A stretch of 64,000 nt of DNA from a virus: positions 27,667 to 91,666 of IMG/VR virus record IMGVR_UViG_3300010885_027635; one strand, written 5' to 3'. The position numbers and the translations under genes are program-made. Of the stretch, positions 17,295 through 30,000 are shown in pieces. The first letter of the stretch is position 1. Every line of letters starts with the position of its first letter. The notes below the pieces were generated by a model, which ran no database searches, was not told the origin of the DNA, and saw only the letters and a program-made list of their open reading frames with translations.

Positions 17295-17900
17295 TTATGC
17301 TGCACTTAGATTAGTTAAAGTCTGTATACGCAGTGTATAGTCTATTTGTATCTGGCGATTTAAGCTCTTTTGTACTGGGTGAAAAATTACATGGGTAATC
17401 AAACGCAGGTCTGCGGCACTACCATTCCAGCTTTTTAATCCTAATTCATCAAATACATATTCGCCATTGAAATTAGTACTGTTATCAAAGGCTTGTTGTC
17501 CAGCAGGTTCGCCATAGTCCAACAAACAAGTTACCAAAATATCAGTATAAACTTTACCAGATGTGTGTAGCACTTCCATTTTGTTGTTGGCAGGGTCTGT
17601 ATCTGCTGCCGCATTGTCATCTACCACTTTGGCGTAGGTTTCGTTGTACAGGTCTGCATTTTGCCCAGTGATATTAGGGGGCAAATATGTAATAACACCA
17701 GTAGGGTCTACACTGCTTCCGCCATTACCAAAGGCCATTTCATAGATGTATCCCAAGTTTCTATCACTCAAGGTTTGTGCCATGGCAATACTAATGTTTT
17801 CATAATGAATTGCGTTCTTTTTATCCACTAGAACTTCGCCAGAGTTGGGATCCGTAATTTTAACAAATCCTTCAATTTTAGCTAAACCTGGTTGAATCAT
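17295..17900 (-). CDS. Virion structural protein (fibre-associated)
   Basis: A 201-residue protein. It opens with AKIEGFVKITDPNSGEVLVDKKNAIHYENISIAMAQ, a start I associate with structural proteins of T4-like cyanophages and relatives. The C-terminal half is beta-rich (YVFDELGLKSWNG, RLITHVIFHPVQKSLNRQIQIDYTL). Its start overlaps the stop of the 47-residue gene upstream (ATGA), and that small protein repeats the same motif, so the two are related. A location in the tail or baseplate periphery is inferred from gene order. Confidence 0.65.
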   Translation of the reverse strand: MIQPGLAKIEGFVKITDPNSGEVLVDKKNAIHYENISIAMAQTLSDRNLGYIYEMAFGNGGSSVDPTGVITYLPPNITGQNADLYNETYAKVVDDNAAADTDPANNKMEVLHTSGKVYTDILVTCLLDYGEPAGQQAFDNSTNFNGEYVFDELGLKSWNGSAADLRLITHVIFHPVQKSLNRQIQIDYTLRIQTLTNLSAA

Positions 17901-18040
17901 GCTCTCTTCTCCACAAATTTCTCTTTGGTGTTTGGGTCAAATATCTTTACAAATCCTTCAACACTAATACTTCCAGTTTCATTAGGACGTTTAGCAACAG
18001 GTGTTGTGTTTGGTGCTGATTGTGCGGTATTTTGCGTCAT
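17897..18040 (-). CDS. 47-residue microprotein related to the next gene
   Basis: A small gene not obvious by length alone. From the ATG at 18040 it reads 47 codons and ends in TGA overlapping the ATG of the following gene (ATGA). Its second half, SVEGFVKIFDPNTKEKFVEKRA, matches the N-terminus of that gene (IEGFVKITDPNSGEVLVDKKNA), so it is a truncated or minimal paralogue. A late-type box (GGTAAATA) lies 4 nt before the ATG and there is no well-placed Shine-Dalgarno. The function is unknown; it is probably structural or an assembly helper. Confidence 0.65.
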   Translation of the reverse strand: MTQNTAQSAPNTTPVAKRPNETGSISVEGFVKIFDPNTKEKFVEKRA

Positions 18041-18044
18041 GATG

Positions 18045-18052
18045 TATTTACC
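18045..18052 (-). promoter_or_regulatory. Late promoter-like box abutting a start codon
   Basis: GGTAAATA on the minus strand, followed by CATC and the ATG at 18040. This is one of four boxes in the window placed 4-5 nt before an ATG. Confidence 0.45.
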
Positions 18053-18056
18053 TTGC

Positions 18057-21000
18057 TTATTGGCCCCTCAAAAACTGTGCGCACTGATTAACAGTATCTT
18101 GTAACGGAACTCCGTCGCTGGGCTCGCCAATACCAGGATTATACCAAGTTACTCCACGGCGTACCAAAATAGTCACTTCTGCTCCGTTAACCGGAGCAGT
18201 ATCAAATGTTACAGTGCATGGATTATCCGCAGTAATAGTAAATCCAGCTTGCACTCGAATACCAGCAACGTAAACTTCTACAGATTCGTCTCTAATGGTA
18301 CTATCTTCCAACAGCAAATTAATGTCATCAGCTATAAACGTTACAGTACTTCCGTCAGCTAATGTGCTGTTACTTACAATGTAATTTTGAAATTGTACTG
18401 GCAACAAATTGCCACGTCCTAGATCAGTAACCACTGCACCAGTGCTATGCTCTGCAACAGCAGTACCGGCTGTGCCACGTAACAATCCACTAACAGTATT
18501 GTCCACAGTATTTCTTTCGCGGTACATGATACGCTCGCCGTCGACCATGAGCACTCCCCAAATGTTAAGAGCTAAATCTGGTTGGCCCAATGCTGATGCG
18601 TTGTCAACATGAACAACGTTGCTGTTTATAGTCAACGACTGTGTTAAAGTTGTAGAGCTAGATGGTGTGATACGATATGTAGCTTGTACTCCACGCATGT
18701 CCTGGAATATGCGGAAGGCCATGGCTTCTGGAACCACTGTGTCTGTGATTTCTGTAATCATCAATACATCAGCGGCCTGCATGACTCCAGAAGTTAAAAT
18801 TAACTCTTCGCCAACAATGGTAAAATCATAGTTATCAAACAGTCGACGACCGTTTAATGTTACCCAAAGTCGACTAGGATCAGTAATTACACGGCCTAAT
18901 TGTATGTCATTTACGGTAATTTCAGTTCCGGCACTGTAGTCAAACAATCCTGGAGCAGTTTCAAACGGGTCAAGCACAGCTGGGCTATCAAAGTCAGTGG
19001 AATCATATGGTTGTACCACTGTTGCACCTGTGGTGATTGGGCCAACAATAACTTTGGTCAAAATGTTTTGTTGACGTGTGTCATTCCACGTTGTAACAGA
19101 AATACTGTCGCCATTGTTTGGTACAAGACCACTACCTTCAACAAACAAAAGCTGATCGCCATTAACATAACACTGTGTTCCTGCGTTTACACAAATTAAA
19201 ATTCTAGTTCCTATTGCTGGCTCTTGAGCAAACACCACGCGACGTGGATATCCGTTGTAGGGCTCGACTGCAAAATCAACACCAAGCGTCTGAGGAATGT
19301 CATTAAGATACACGTCAACTTGATTATCGGCAATTAGGCTTTGACTAAATCCTAAACGTTCTGGTAATAGATATTCAGTGGAGCCATCACCGTACCACTC
19401 AATTCCTGCAGAAGTTCTTGCACGAACTCCGTTTACAGTTACAATCAAATTGTCAGGATTGGTGTACTCTAAACTGTTATCTAAATTGTAAGCCAGTACG
19501 CCAGTCACGCCGGCAAAGGTTTGAGTCTGTGGGGTACTCCAACTATAATTTGTTGTTACTCCATTAACGGTGGTGGGTCCAATAGCAAATAAACTTATAA
19601 AGTCGGTGACATTGTATACTGTTCCAAAACGAATACGAGTAGAGTTAAATCCTGCGGTAGCATAGGTATAATCAGTAGTTAATACACCATTGACAAAAAT
19701 AGCAAATTCTTGAATTTGGTTGTAGGCCACGGGCACTGTGATGTACTCACCAACATCAGCACCATTGTAGGTCTGTTGGTAAAGCTGGTTACCACCACCC
19801 AATCCATATACTTCAACTGTAACAATGTTTCCAGCACTAACTGATGATAGAATTGTTACAGTTTGATCGGTCCAATCAACTGTATAGTTGTCATCCAATG
19901 TTAATTGTGTGCCAAGAGTTTGATTATAAACTATAATCTGCACAGGATAATCTAAGAGTCCAGCAAAACTTAACACAGTATCGGCTGGATCAAATACAAA
20001 GTTACTAATTTTTTCCGGGAATCCGTGACCGTTGCCTAGCCAATCTGCACCAGGACGAGTATAAATTCTCATGTCCAAAGTATCAAATTCAGCACCTGGA
20101 ATTAATTCTTCTGGTGCATGACTACTGAATACATCAATATAGGCTCCGCCATCCACAACCACAGCATCAGGTTGATTTGGTGGTGCACCATTGTATGCTG
20201 GTGCAGGGTTTGTTCCTAGATAAGGGTCTAAATAATTGCTTTCATAGATGGCATCAAGTATGCCTGGATCGTAAGTAGGAAGTCCTTCTGGGCCATACGA
20301 AATATTATCAAACGGGCTAATGTCGTAATTGCCAACATCAAAGCCGGTGTTTTGATTGAAGTCTGGTGCATCAACTTGTACTCCAGGATAATCAATACCG
20401 TCAATTAACAATGGCAAACTTAGACCGAGCTCGTTGGCTGTAGGTGTGTAGAATCCCATGGTACGATCTACACCACTAAGTGTGTCAGCTGGTACTAAGG
20501 TCCATTGTGCAGGATCAAATGTAGCACTTTCTACACCAGTACTATCGCCGCTGTCTGCTTCCCAAACTCGATTGGCATATCTAACTTGTGTACCATTATC
20601 GTAGTTAACATTGGGTTGCCATTCGTAAATGGTACTTACATATTGATATCTATCGTACTTGATAGTTGTTTTAATACTGCGGATCAAGTCATTGCCCATA
20701 ACAGCAACAGCTCGCACTCCAACGCCATTACCGCCGGCAAATGATATTAATGCTGTACTAATATAACCAGATCCAGGATTATCAACTGTGATTGATACTA
20801 CTTTGCCAGCACTGTTAATCACCGCTGTCATTGTTGCTTGTTCAACACACTCGCCAGTGACTATTACTTCTGGAGCAACAGTATATCCAGCACCGCCATC
20901 CACAATAGTTACACTTTGAATGCTTAACAAATAATTGTTATACCATTGTTTCCAAGGATCCATAGTCCATATTTCAGCATTAGGACCCGCATCACTGATT

Positions 21001-24000
21001 GTATTTTTAACCACGCTGTCTGACAGGGTATATGGATGTCCAGCAGTATCATCTTGTAGCACTGGACTTATAAACTGTGGCTGTGCCAACGCAGAATTCC
21101 AATATGCTGGAACATCAAAGTCTGTTAGCGATCCAGGATAATCGTCTTGTCCGTTGTAAGCAAGATTAAACTCTCTGATTTGCACATGGTAAGGTTTGAC
21201 TTCTTGGATATAATCCAACACAAATGTTTGATTGTCTTGCAAATAAGTTTGATACGGCAACAGCGAACGAATCTTGTGGAACACATCAATAAAGCTGTTT
21301 TTAACCAACCAACTTGGAGTGGTGAATTCACTGTAGATAAAATTAAACACCAACATCAATGCACGATTACGTTCAATAGCCAGGTCATCAATGAATAATT
21401 CTTCATTGATTGCTTGAATAATTTTTCTAGTCTCAATCACTGGTTCTTGATCAAAGTACTGAGCATCAAATACCTCAACACCAAACCCAAAGTTGCCAGC
21501 TGAATAGTTCCATAATTCTTCTTTAAACTGTATGGTACCATCTTGAAGGCCTGCACGTTCCCAGCCAAGGTCGGTTCTTAGATAAATTTCAAATTTTCCT
21601 TGTGCGTTGGCAGTAACCTTAACGCTACTACCCACTGGAGCCGCTTGTAGAGACAAAGTATCTAGGGCTGAATATACTGGTACTTCTGCTATTGGCTGGA
21701 CAGTACTATTGTATCCAGGCAAGTACCAATCAATATGATCCCAATACAGTCTTGTATCATAATTTTGAACGCGAACTAAATTAACTGTTCTTTCTGTAGA
21801 AACAACATCTGAGATTGCTACTTCGTATATGGTCCACAAACCATTTTGTGTGCTAGTAGATTCTACTAGATATAGATATCCCAATGGGACACTGTTTAAG
21901 TTTTGATAGCTGAGTTCTTCAAGATTGGCCACACGTTTATTCCAAACTACAACACCATCAACAGTTGATGTTGGCTGTGGCTCGGAGCTGTTTAGTAAAC
22001 TTAATTTTCTACTTTCAATAATAGGAAACTGTTTCAATACGTTGTTGGCACGACCTAGATAATTTTCCAAGGCCATGAAGCGATCAATAAACATACTTTG
22101 ACGTGGACGGAATTGTACACCATAGCGTTCAGCTGGGCTCAAGAACGGATCCGGAACTACAGCACCAGCGGTGTCGGCACCGCAGAAACTATCTTGTAAT
22201 TTACGATATAATGTAGCACTCAAGAATGCGTCTGGTTTATTTTGTGCAATAAATTCATACTCTGTGTGAATATTTGCGTCGGTTAATTGTCGATCATAAT
22301 CTATGTGCAGTATTGTGTCTGCCGCTGATATGTATTCGAGTCCGTTATAAATGGCCACTGTGCTGGCATTAAGAGCAGCAATGTAGGGGATACCACTGTT
22401 GCGTGGATTTTCAATATATCGAGAAACACCTACAGCACTAAGAGTTTTTCCAGCACCGGTACTGATGGTTGTGATTCCTCGTACCCAGTAATAGTACGTG
22501 GTGGTAAACACATTTTCTTGATTTAAACTGCTCCTCACAGTGTAACTTGTAGTACTTAATGGAGTACCAACACCGGTGTAGCTAAGAGGTGGAACATCAC
22601 TGGCTACCCATTGATAAATGTCAACTCGACTGCCTGGAAAGGTTTGACTCCAGCGACGGCTTGCGTATACAATGTCGTCTTGATTTGGATCAATAAATCT
22701 TACTGTGTCAGTATCCCACCACATTTGACCTACATGTTCAGATCCCCAACTGTTGCCGTTGTTATGAATTGAACCAGTGTTGTAACTGGCTGGATCTACC
22801 GCACCAATATAATCTAAGTTTCTGCGAGCGGCACCAAGAATTTTTCCTTGCAACGGATCAATAAAATCAAAGTATGTCTGGGTCGACGATGTTAATTTAT
22901 CATACATGTACACGCCATTAAGCAGATCAACATCAACCACTGGTTGTTGTTCGTGTATTACTGTCCAGGCCAATTTGCGATCTGGATTATTAAACACATT
23001 GACACGACCATAATTTGTTGTGCTATCGCCAAGGTCGTTGCCCGGGACACCCACCATGAGTCGACCGCTGGTAAAGTTTACTGCAATACCAAATTGATCA
23101 TTGGGCATTAACTCTTCTGCGTAAATCTGCTGACCAAATACAAATTTGCCAGGATTTGTCACTGATGAGGTTGAGCTTGGTAGATAATCGTAGGTATAAA
23201 CTACGCCACTGTTGTTGATTGGGTGGAAGAATGTGGTGCTACGATCGTCAAAATAAGTTTCACCGCCGTCAAAGATTTCAGGTTGGTAAACATTGCCGTT
23301 GGGTGCTCCAACTACCAGGTTAACATTACTAGAATCAATGCTCAAAGCACTACCAAATTGTGCAAAATCAGATGTGCTTGGGCTGACAATTGTTTGTGCG
23401 TAAACAAAAGTATTCCATCCAAGATCATCAAATGCAGATCCAATTACTCCAGGCAATACTGTAAGTTTATTAAAAGCTGTAGCAGATTCTGTATTTTTTA
23501 CGTTTAATGTCATGCGTCCTGACACTACAGTAACTACTGCTCCGGTAATAGGTGCCAACACAAAGAATATTTGTTGTGTGGTGTTGTTGTAGATGTAATC
23601 AGATCCATAATTTTGCAATGTATTGTTAACATATACCACTGTAGTATAACTATCAGCAGCTGAATAAAGGGTTCCTATATCAAATACTTTAGTTGCACCA
23701 TCACCAACAAATTCTGCATTGGCAGCCATTGTGGCTACTACATTAGGTATTCCTGCGGCATTAATAGCAGATATTAACCCTTCAATGTTATTGTTGGGAA
23801 CAACCGGAACTGTTACTTCATAATTGTTAATTCGTATAGTATCGCCAGCAGTTAAAGAAGGATTGGCTACGGTACTGGTTGTAACACCATATACCCGACT
23901 TTGATTTACATTTCTTTGTACGCTACCAGCTTGTGGAAGAACTGAGCTGTCCAACGGTGCACCAACATAAAGACTACAATTGGTTGGACAAAGGTCAATC

Positions 24001-27000
24001 GCCTGGCCAAATGCTGTTTCGTCCAATGGTGCGTTGGCAGTAATCTTTTGAATTTGACTGAATTGATTAGTTGAAACGCTTAATACATCGCCCACTGTTA
24101 CTGTTAAATTGTCAAGTAATGTAATTTCATTGGTATAGAGATTAACATTTACTTGGCCATTAATGAATTGAATTGTCGTAAGTCCGTTGGTATCTGTAAA
24201 TTCGTAAACGTTTAAAAATTGATTGTTTAATGCAACAGATACTGGGCCAGTTACTGATCCTGGCATACTGTAAGTTACCGTATCAACATTGTCAATCAAG
24301 TAATTTAGTATGCTACGGTCAAACGCATATACAGAGCCAGCATGTGCAATAGTTCTTCCATTGGCATCAATTGCAGAATCTCTGTTGCAACCAACTAGTA
24401 CCTGAGCACCATTGGTTGCGGTAGCTAGGCTAACACCAAATCGTGAATCATTGGCAAGACCAGGAACAGAAATTGTATCGCAATATTGCCAGTAAGTATT
24501 TGAAACCACATAAATGTTGGCTCCGGCTGGCGGATTTGTAAGTAAACGTAAATCTGCTGTGGTTGCTGTACTGTCTTCGTTGAATTCGTAATCAATGTGT
24601 GGGCGTTGTAACACGCCATCTATTGTGACTACAAATGAGTAGATGTCCAAAACTGTGTACAGATACGGACTTAATGAAAATACTGCGGTATTACTAATAC
24701 CAGATCCAGTAAAGGTAAATTCTGTTATGGATCCACCAGTCTGAGCGGTTACTGTAATTACCAAATTATTAGCAGGAGCAACACCACCAATTTGTGTTCC
24801 TAGAATGGTCAACTGGTTGCCCACTACATAATTTAATCCACCATCGGTTATTGTAACAGTGTAAACTCCTCGTGTGACATCAACTGTGAATTTTGCATCA
24901 AGTCCGCTGCCGGTGGTTGAATTTTGTTCAACCTCAAAATAAGTTGCAGAATCCAACTGAACTGCTTGGCGGCGAGTTATAGCCAAGCGTTGCCCAGGTG
25001 GTGGTGGTACTGAAAAAACTATATTGTTTTGATTTACTGCATAATCTGTAAATTCGTAAAGCAATTCATTGTTAAGACTTACTGTTAACTGATCTGGTTG
25101 AGTATAATCAATCACCAAAGAATCAGACCAATTAAATGAAGTTGTGATTCCGTTGGTTTGGTAAGTCACATATTGTTCTTCTACATCAACTCGACCATAG
25201 GCATAAACTCTGCCCCCAGCATCAGCATATGGTGCCGATACATACATCCAACGTTCATCTTGGCTTATTGTTACGGCATAGCCAAATCTTGCTGCACCAA
25301 AATTTTGATCTGGGGCAATTAATAATTGTGTTGTACTGTATCCGCCGGTGACTGGTGCTCGGTATATGGTAGCAGCATAGCCTGTGTTATTTCTACTGGC
25401 ACTGGCCCCAGCCACCGCCCAAGTATTTTGTCCAAATTTAACTGCATTACCGTATCCAGTTACATTGGCGGCAGTTAATTCTAATTGTATATCTTGCAGA
25501 TATAGATTGTTAGTGGTATCTCGGATATAGGAATATACTGCACCGGCATCTGTTCCGGTGCCCGGACTGCCTACCAAAGCAGCAGATAAATTTAATGGTT
25601 GAGTCACACTTACGCCATATTGTGAATTGTATACCAATGGATCTGGAGAGAACTCATCAAACCCAGTGAATGGATTTTGTTTTTCTAATACTTCCCAGTG
25701 TCCTGAGCCGTTGTCATCAACATACGCTTTGGCACCAGAAATTAAAGAATTAGAATATGGCAATGATGCTACGTCACTAGCTTGTGACACACGCATGGTC
25801 TGTAGATAAAATACCAATCCACTACCTATTAAGCTGGTTTGGTTGGAGCTTCCAAAGTTAAAGGCAACTGTTATAGATGAAATGCCCGGTACGGCCAGCA
25901 CACGATACACACCGTTTACATTGGCATTAAAATAACGGAAAACTACAAGATCGCCTATAGATAATCCGTGTGGTTGAGAAAATTGTGCAATGCTGGTGCC
26001 ATTTAAATTATCGGTGACTAGTATTAATTGCCCTGGTACACGACTACATCTATATACGTCCCAATCATAGCTGTTAGATTTGGCGGCCCAAATAGTAGTA
26101 CCAACTCCAATGTCGTTGATGTTTGCGGCAATGCTTGTTGGGTCATCAAGACTAAACACTGTTAGGTCTACATCATTGAGATTTACATATCCAGCACTAG
26201 GCAATGCAGTATCGCGGTTGGTTGTATACGTGGTTGGTAAAATATCAGGGCTGGTTAGTTTATAACTTTCACGCCATACATCATCTAATAAAATAGTTTG
26301 ATTGGCCTGACTGGTTTCGCCAGGATTGATTACCTGCACAGTGCAAGGATCTGATCTTAAGTAGGCTTCATTTAATCTTAGTTCAAAGAAACTGCGGTTA
26401 GCATTGGCTCCGTATGTTCCAACCAATACACCCCAGTTTTCAAAAATTTCATAATCACCAGTTTCTTTGCCCAGGTCTGCACGAGTAAACAATTGTGCAG
26501 ATCGTAGTGTACCTTTGGTAGGCAAGAATTGTTGATAAAGATTTACTTGACTGATATCGTCTAGGTTCAAATCAGTCATATACTGGCGTGGGCGGAAACC
26601 TATAAGTCCAAAACTTAATAAATCGTTGTCGCTTTCAAGATTGGCTTGTTGTGTGTCGTAGCTGTTGGCCAATTGATTGGCTTTGTTGGCCAAGTTGGGC
26701 AACAGACCACCTTGTATTTTAGTGTAGTCACTCTTGACCCAGTCATTGTAATCAAATTCTACTTTGGGTTGTACAATAGTTTGTGCTGACCAATAGTTGT
26801 TTTTATAAATTACAATTTCGCCTTTGGTGTATTTTTTGTTTGGCAACCATTCTTTGACATTACTGTTATTATTAAGTATAAAGCCTTGTGCATCTAACAC
26901 ACCATTCCACTCATTGGACGTAGCTGCAACTATACGGATACGACTTTGTCTTGCTGAGGTAGCAGGATCGTACACAAGATCTTGGAATATGCTGACATTG

Positions 27001-30000
27001 TCCAGGACCATCATAGTTTCATAACTGGTAAATTTCAAATGCAAATATGATATAGATTGATTGCTTGCACTAGTCACACTAAATGCATCACCATCACGTT
27101 GTACAATCAAATCTCTAGTAGGAAGAGTGGTGCGATTTTGATCAAGTAAAAGTTGTTCTGGGCTGGTGCTGATAATAGTATCAACTACTGATCCAGCACG
27201 GAATGCCTTGAGTGTAGTAGCACACGGATTTAAATTGATAATAGTGCCAGGCGTCCATCCTTGTTGACTGTAGTATAAAAACTCTGTGGCCATTTGTGTC
27301 CAGTCAAGTTTGTAACCATTTTCATAATCATTGAAAATTAACCCTTGCTTTTCAAGATAAGCACCGTAGCTTAAAATAAAATCAACTACAACAGTATTAT
27401 TAACAAAAGTATATCCATAAGGTATTTGTACTACTGTATCACTATATTGTGCTGGTACTCGAACTGCGGTACCTCCACCGCTGACTGTTTTTAACAATCC
27501 GTTGCTGGCACTAGCAAAAATATTAAAATATGGCGTGGCATTGTTGTATCCGTATACTGCATAACCGCCTGAGACTATTTCAATGATTAACGCACTATAA
27601 ACAATTTCGTTGAATGGCTGATTTTTATACAACAACAATTGATAGTTGTTGTCCGGCAATGTCAAACTACTGTTGGTACTGTTTGGACTTTGACGTTCTA
27701 ATATCACGTCAAGGTATTGTTTGTCTGTGAAACTGGCCATACGATAGCACAAACGCACATCAAGATTGGCCAAATCGTTAGTCAACGCAGTTGTACTGTT
27801 ACGTCCTAATTGACGATTGTAGTCAACGATCCAGTCAATGTAACTGGCCTTGCTGACGCCGTTGCCATATACTTCTATGCCATTGGCATCTAGCCTATAA
27901 CGCCCATTGTAAAGATATTGTTCCAGTTCAAAATCATAACGATATAAATCTCTATCAGCAAACAGGGCAAAGAATTCTGCTGGCTTGGTCAATATCAACA
28001 AACGCATGACCGCAAATGGATAACTGGAACTCATCCACCAACTTGCTTCTACTGGGCCGCCGTCGCCGGCACTCCAACTCTTTTGGAATGCGTTAGAATT
28101 ATAACTGCCAACTACACTATAAAGTGGTGCCAATAACTCGCCTTCTGTGCCAACAGGAATAAGTTTTGTTAGGCCTGGTCTTACATAGTTGGGTTTAATG
28201 TAAGGTGCAATTGGGTCTGCTACCAAGCCAGCCTCTAAGTCGTCCCACAATACCAAGTTATCACTGGTATATGGGGCAGGACCATAGCGTTCTTCCCACC
28301 AGACTGGTTTTTCAGTCAGGCCCAACATCTCCCAGGGAGTTAAATTGGGAGTTAATGTGTCGTAGAAATAACGATAGATGCCACGCCAGGCACCCAATAA
28401 CGGGTCTTCGTTAATTTTGTTGCCAGCGGTGCTGTAATTGTAAGTGAATGGATTATTGGCAATGTAGTCTTGACGTTTATAATCCAGTTTGTTCCATCCA
28501 ACCCAGGTCAAAAAACTTTCACTCAAGATATTATTGATATTTGTTTGAGTGTAATCAGTCTTGCGGAAGAACCCAGGAATTACTTCTTCCGCAGTTAGCG
28601 GTACTGGGTTGCCGTCGTTTTTTAAATTGTCATAGATACGTTTTTCAAATTCTAATAATATTTGATCACGTATGTCAATGCGGCCATTGTTGTATTGATC
28701 TGTAGTGGTGAAAGCAATAGTGATACTGCCATCATGCCCTTGCACAACCAATGCAGGATTCACATAGTCAATGTCATAGAATATTCTTGGCAAATACTTT
28801 GGATACAGTCCTAGTTTAGTAGGAGTATTAGGCACAAAATTGCCGGCGGTATTGCCATACTCATTGATGGTTACAATATCCCCAACATTCAGAGGAACTG
28901 TTATAGTAAGTCTGGGACTATCTGTGGCCACTACATATTCTACATCACGAGTCAATAAAGTTGTGACTGGCTGATTATTAATAGTCCTTGTCAGATATAC
29001 CAGTAATCCAAGATAGTTAGAACTGGTAAAATCATAGGTCTGTACTGTGTTGAATATTGGAGTGCTAATTGGGGTAATAGTGTTGACTGTTTGTGTGTAC
29101 ACCGACCCTGTAGGCAACATGTCGCTCCAATAAAATGGATTAGTATCTGTACGTCCATTGGTAATAGTGGCTATAGCTGAATCTAATATTTCAGCCACAG
29201 TCATGTCTCCATAATCATTACGTACCACAGTGTCTATCAACAAAGATTTAAACTTGATGTACTCTCGGCTGTTGTATTCTAATGCACCAAAAATATCATA
29301 TTCTTTGCTACGCATGAAATAGCCGGCCAAGGTCAACGGACTACTTTGTTGTAGTATTTGTTGACCAAAAGGAACAATGTTGCCCAAGTCTCTGGTGTTG
29401 TTTGGGCCAATAATTGGACCTACAAGTCCAAGCAAATTTTCGCCAACAGTTTCGTAATGTGTGCGAGCTGTGCCTAAAGTAAAGATACTATTGTTGGTAT
29501 TGAGTGGATTATTTTCTAAATTAACAGGAATTTGATAAAATGCTGTTGCACTGACCTGATCACTTAATACCGCTACTTCAATTACATCACCTGGCAACAC
29601 ATAAGTTTTGCTCATGGTAATAGTTGTAGTATCACTAGTGGTGGTGTAGGTATATCGACCTGGGTCTTGGAACTGGCTGTTTACATATAATTGTACAGCT
29701 GGTATTACGTTGTTGGTATTAACCGCTACATCTAATAGCAAAGGACTACCATCGTAAGTAAATTGAAATTGTTGTCTTTGGATACTGCGTGTAGCAGCCG
29801 GTTGCCAGCCAATTTCACTACGATAATCTAGTCTGTTAGAATACTGTCTTACAAATCCACTGCTGACATCAACAGTCTGACCTGTTGATCCTAACACATA
29901 ACCAAAGGTGTCTGTATAAAGATTATTGTCAAAAACAATATCACCAATGTTATCCAGGCTCAAATATCTTAAAGGAAATCCTAGCACAGCGTCTGGACTG

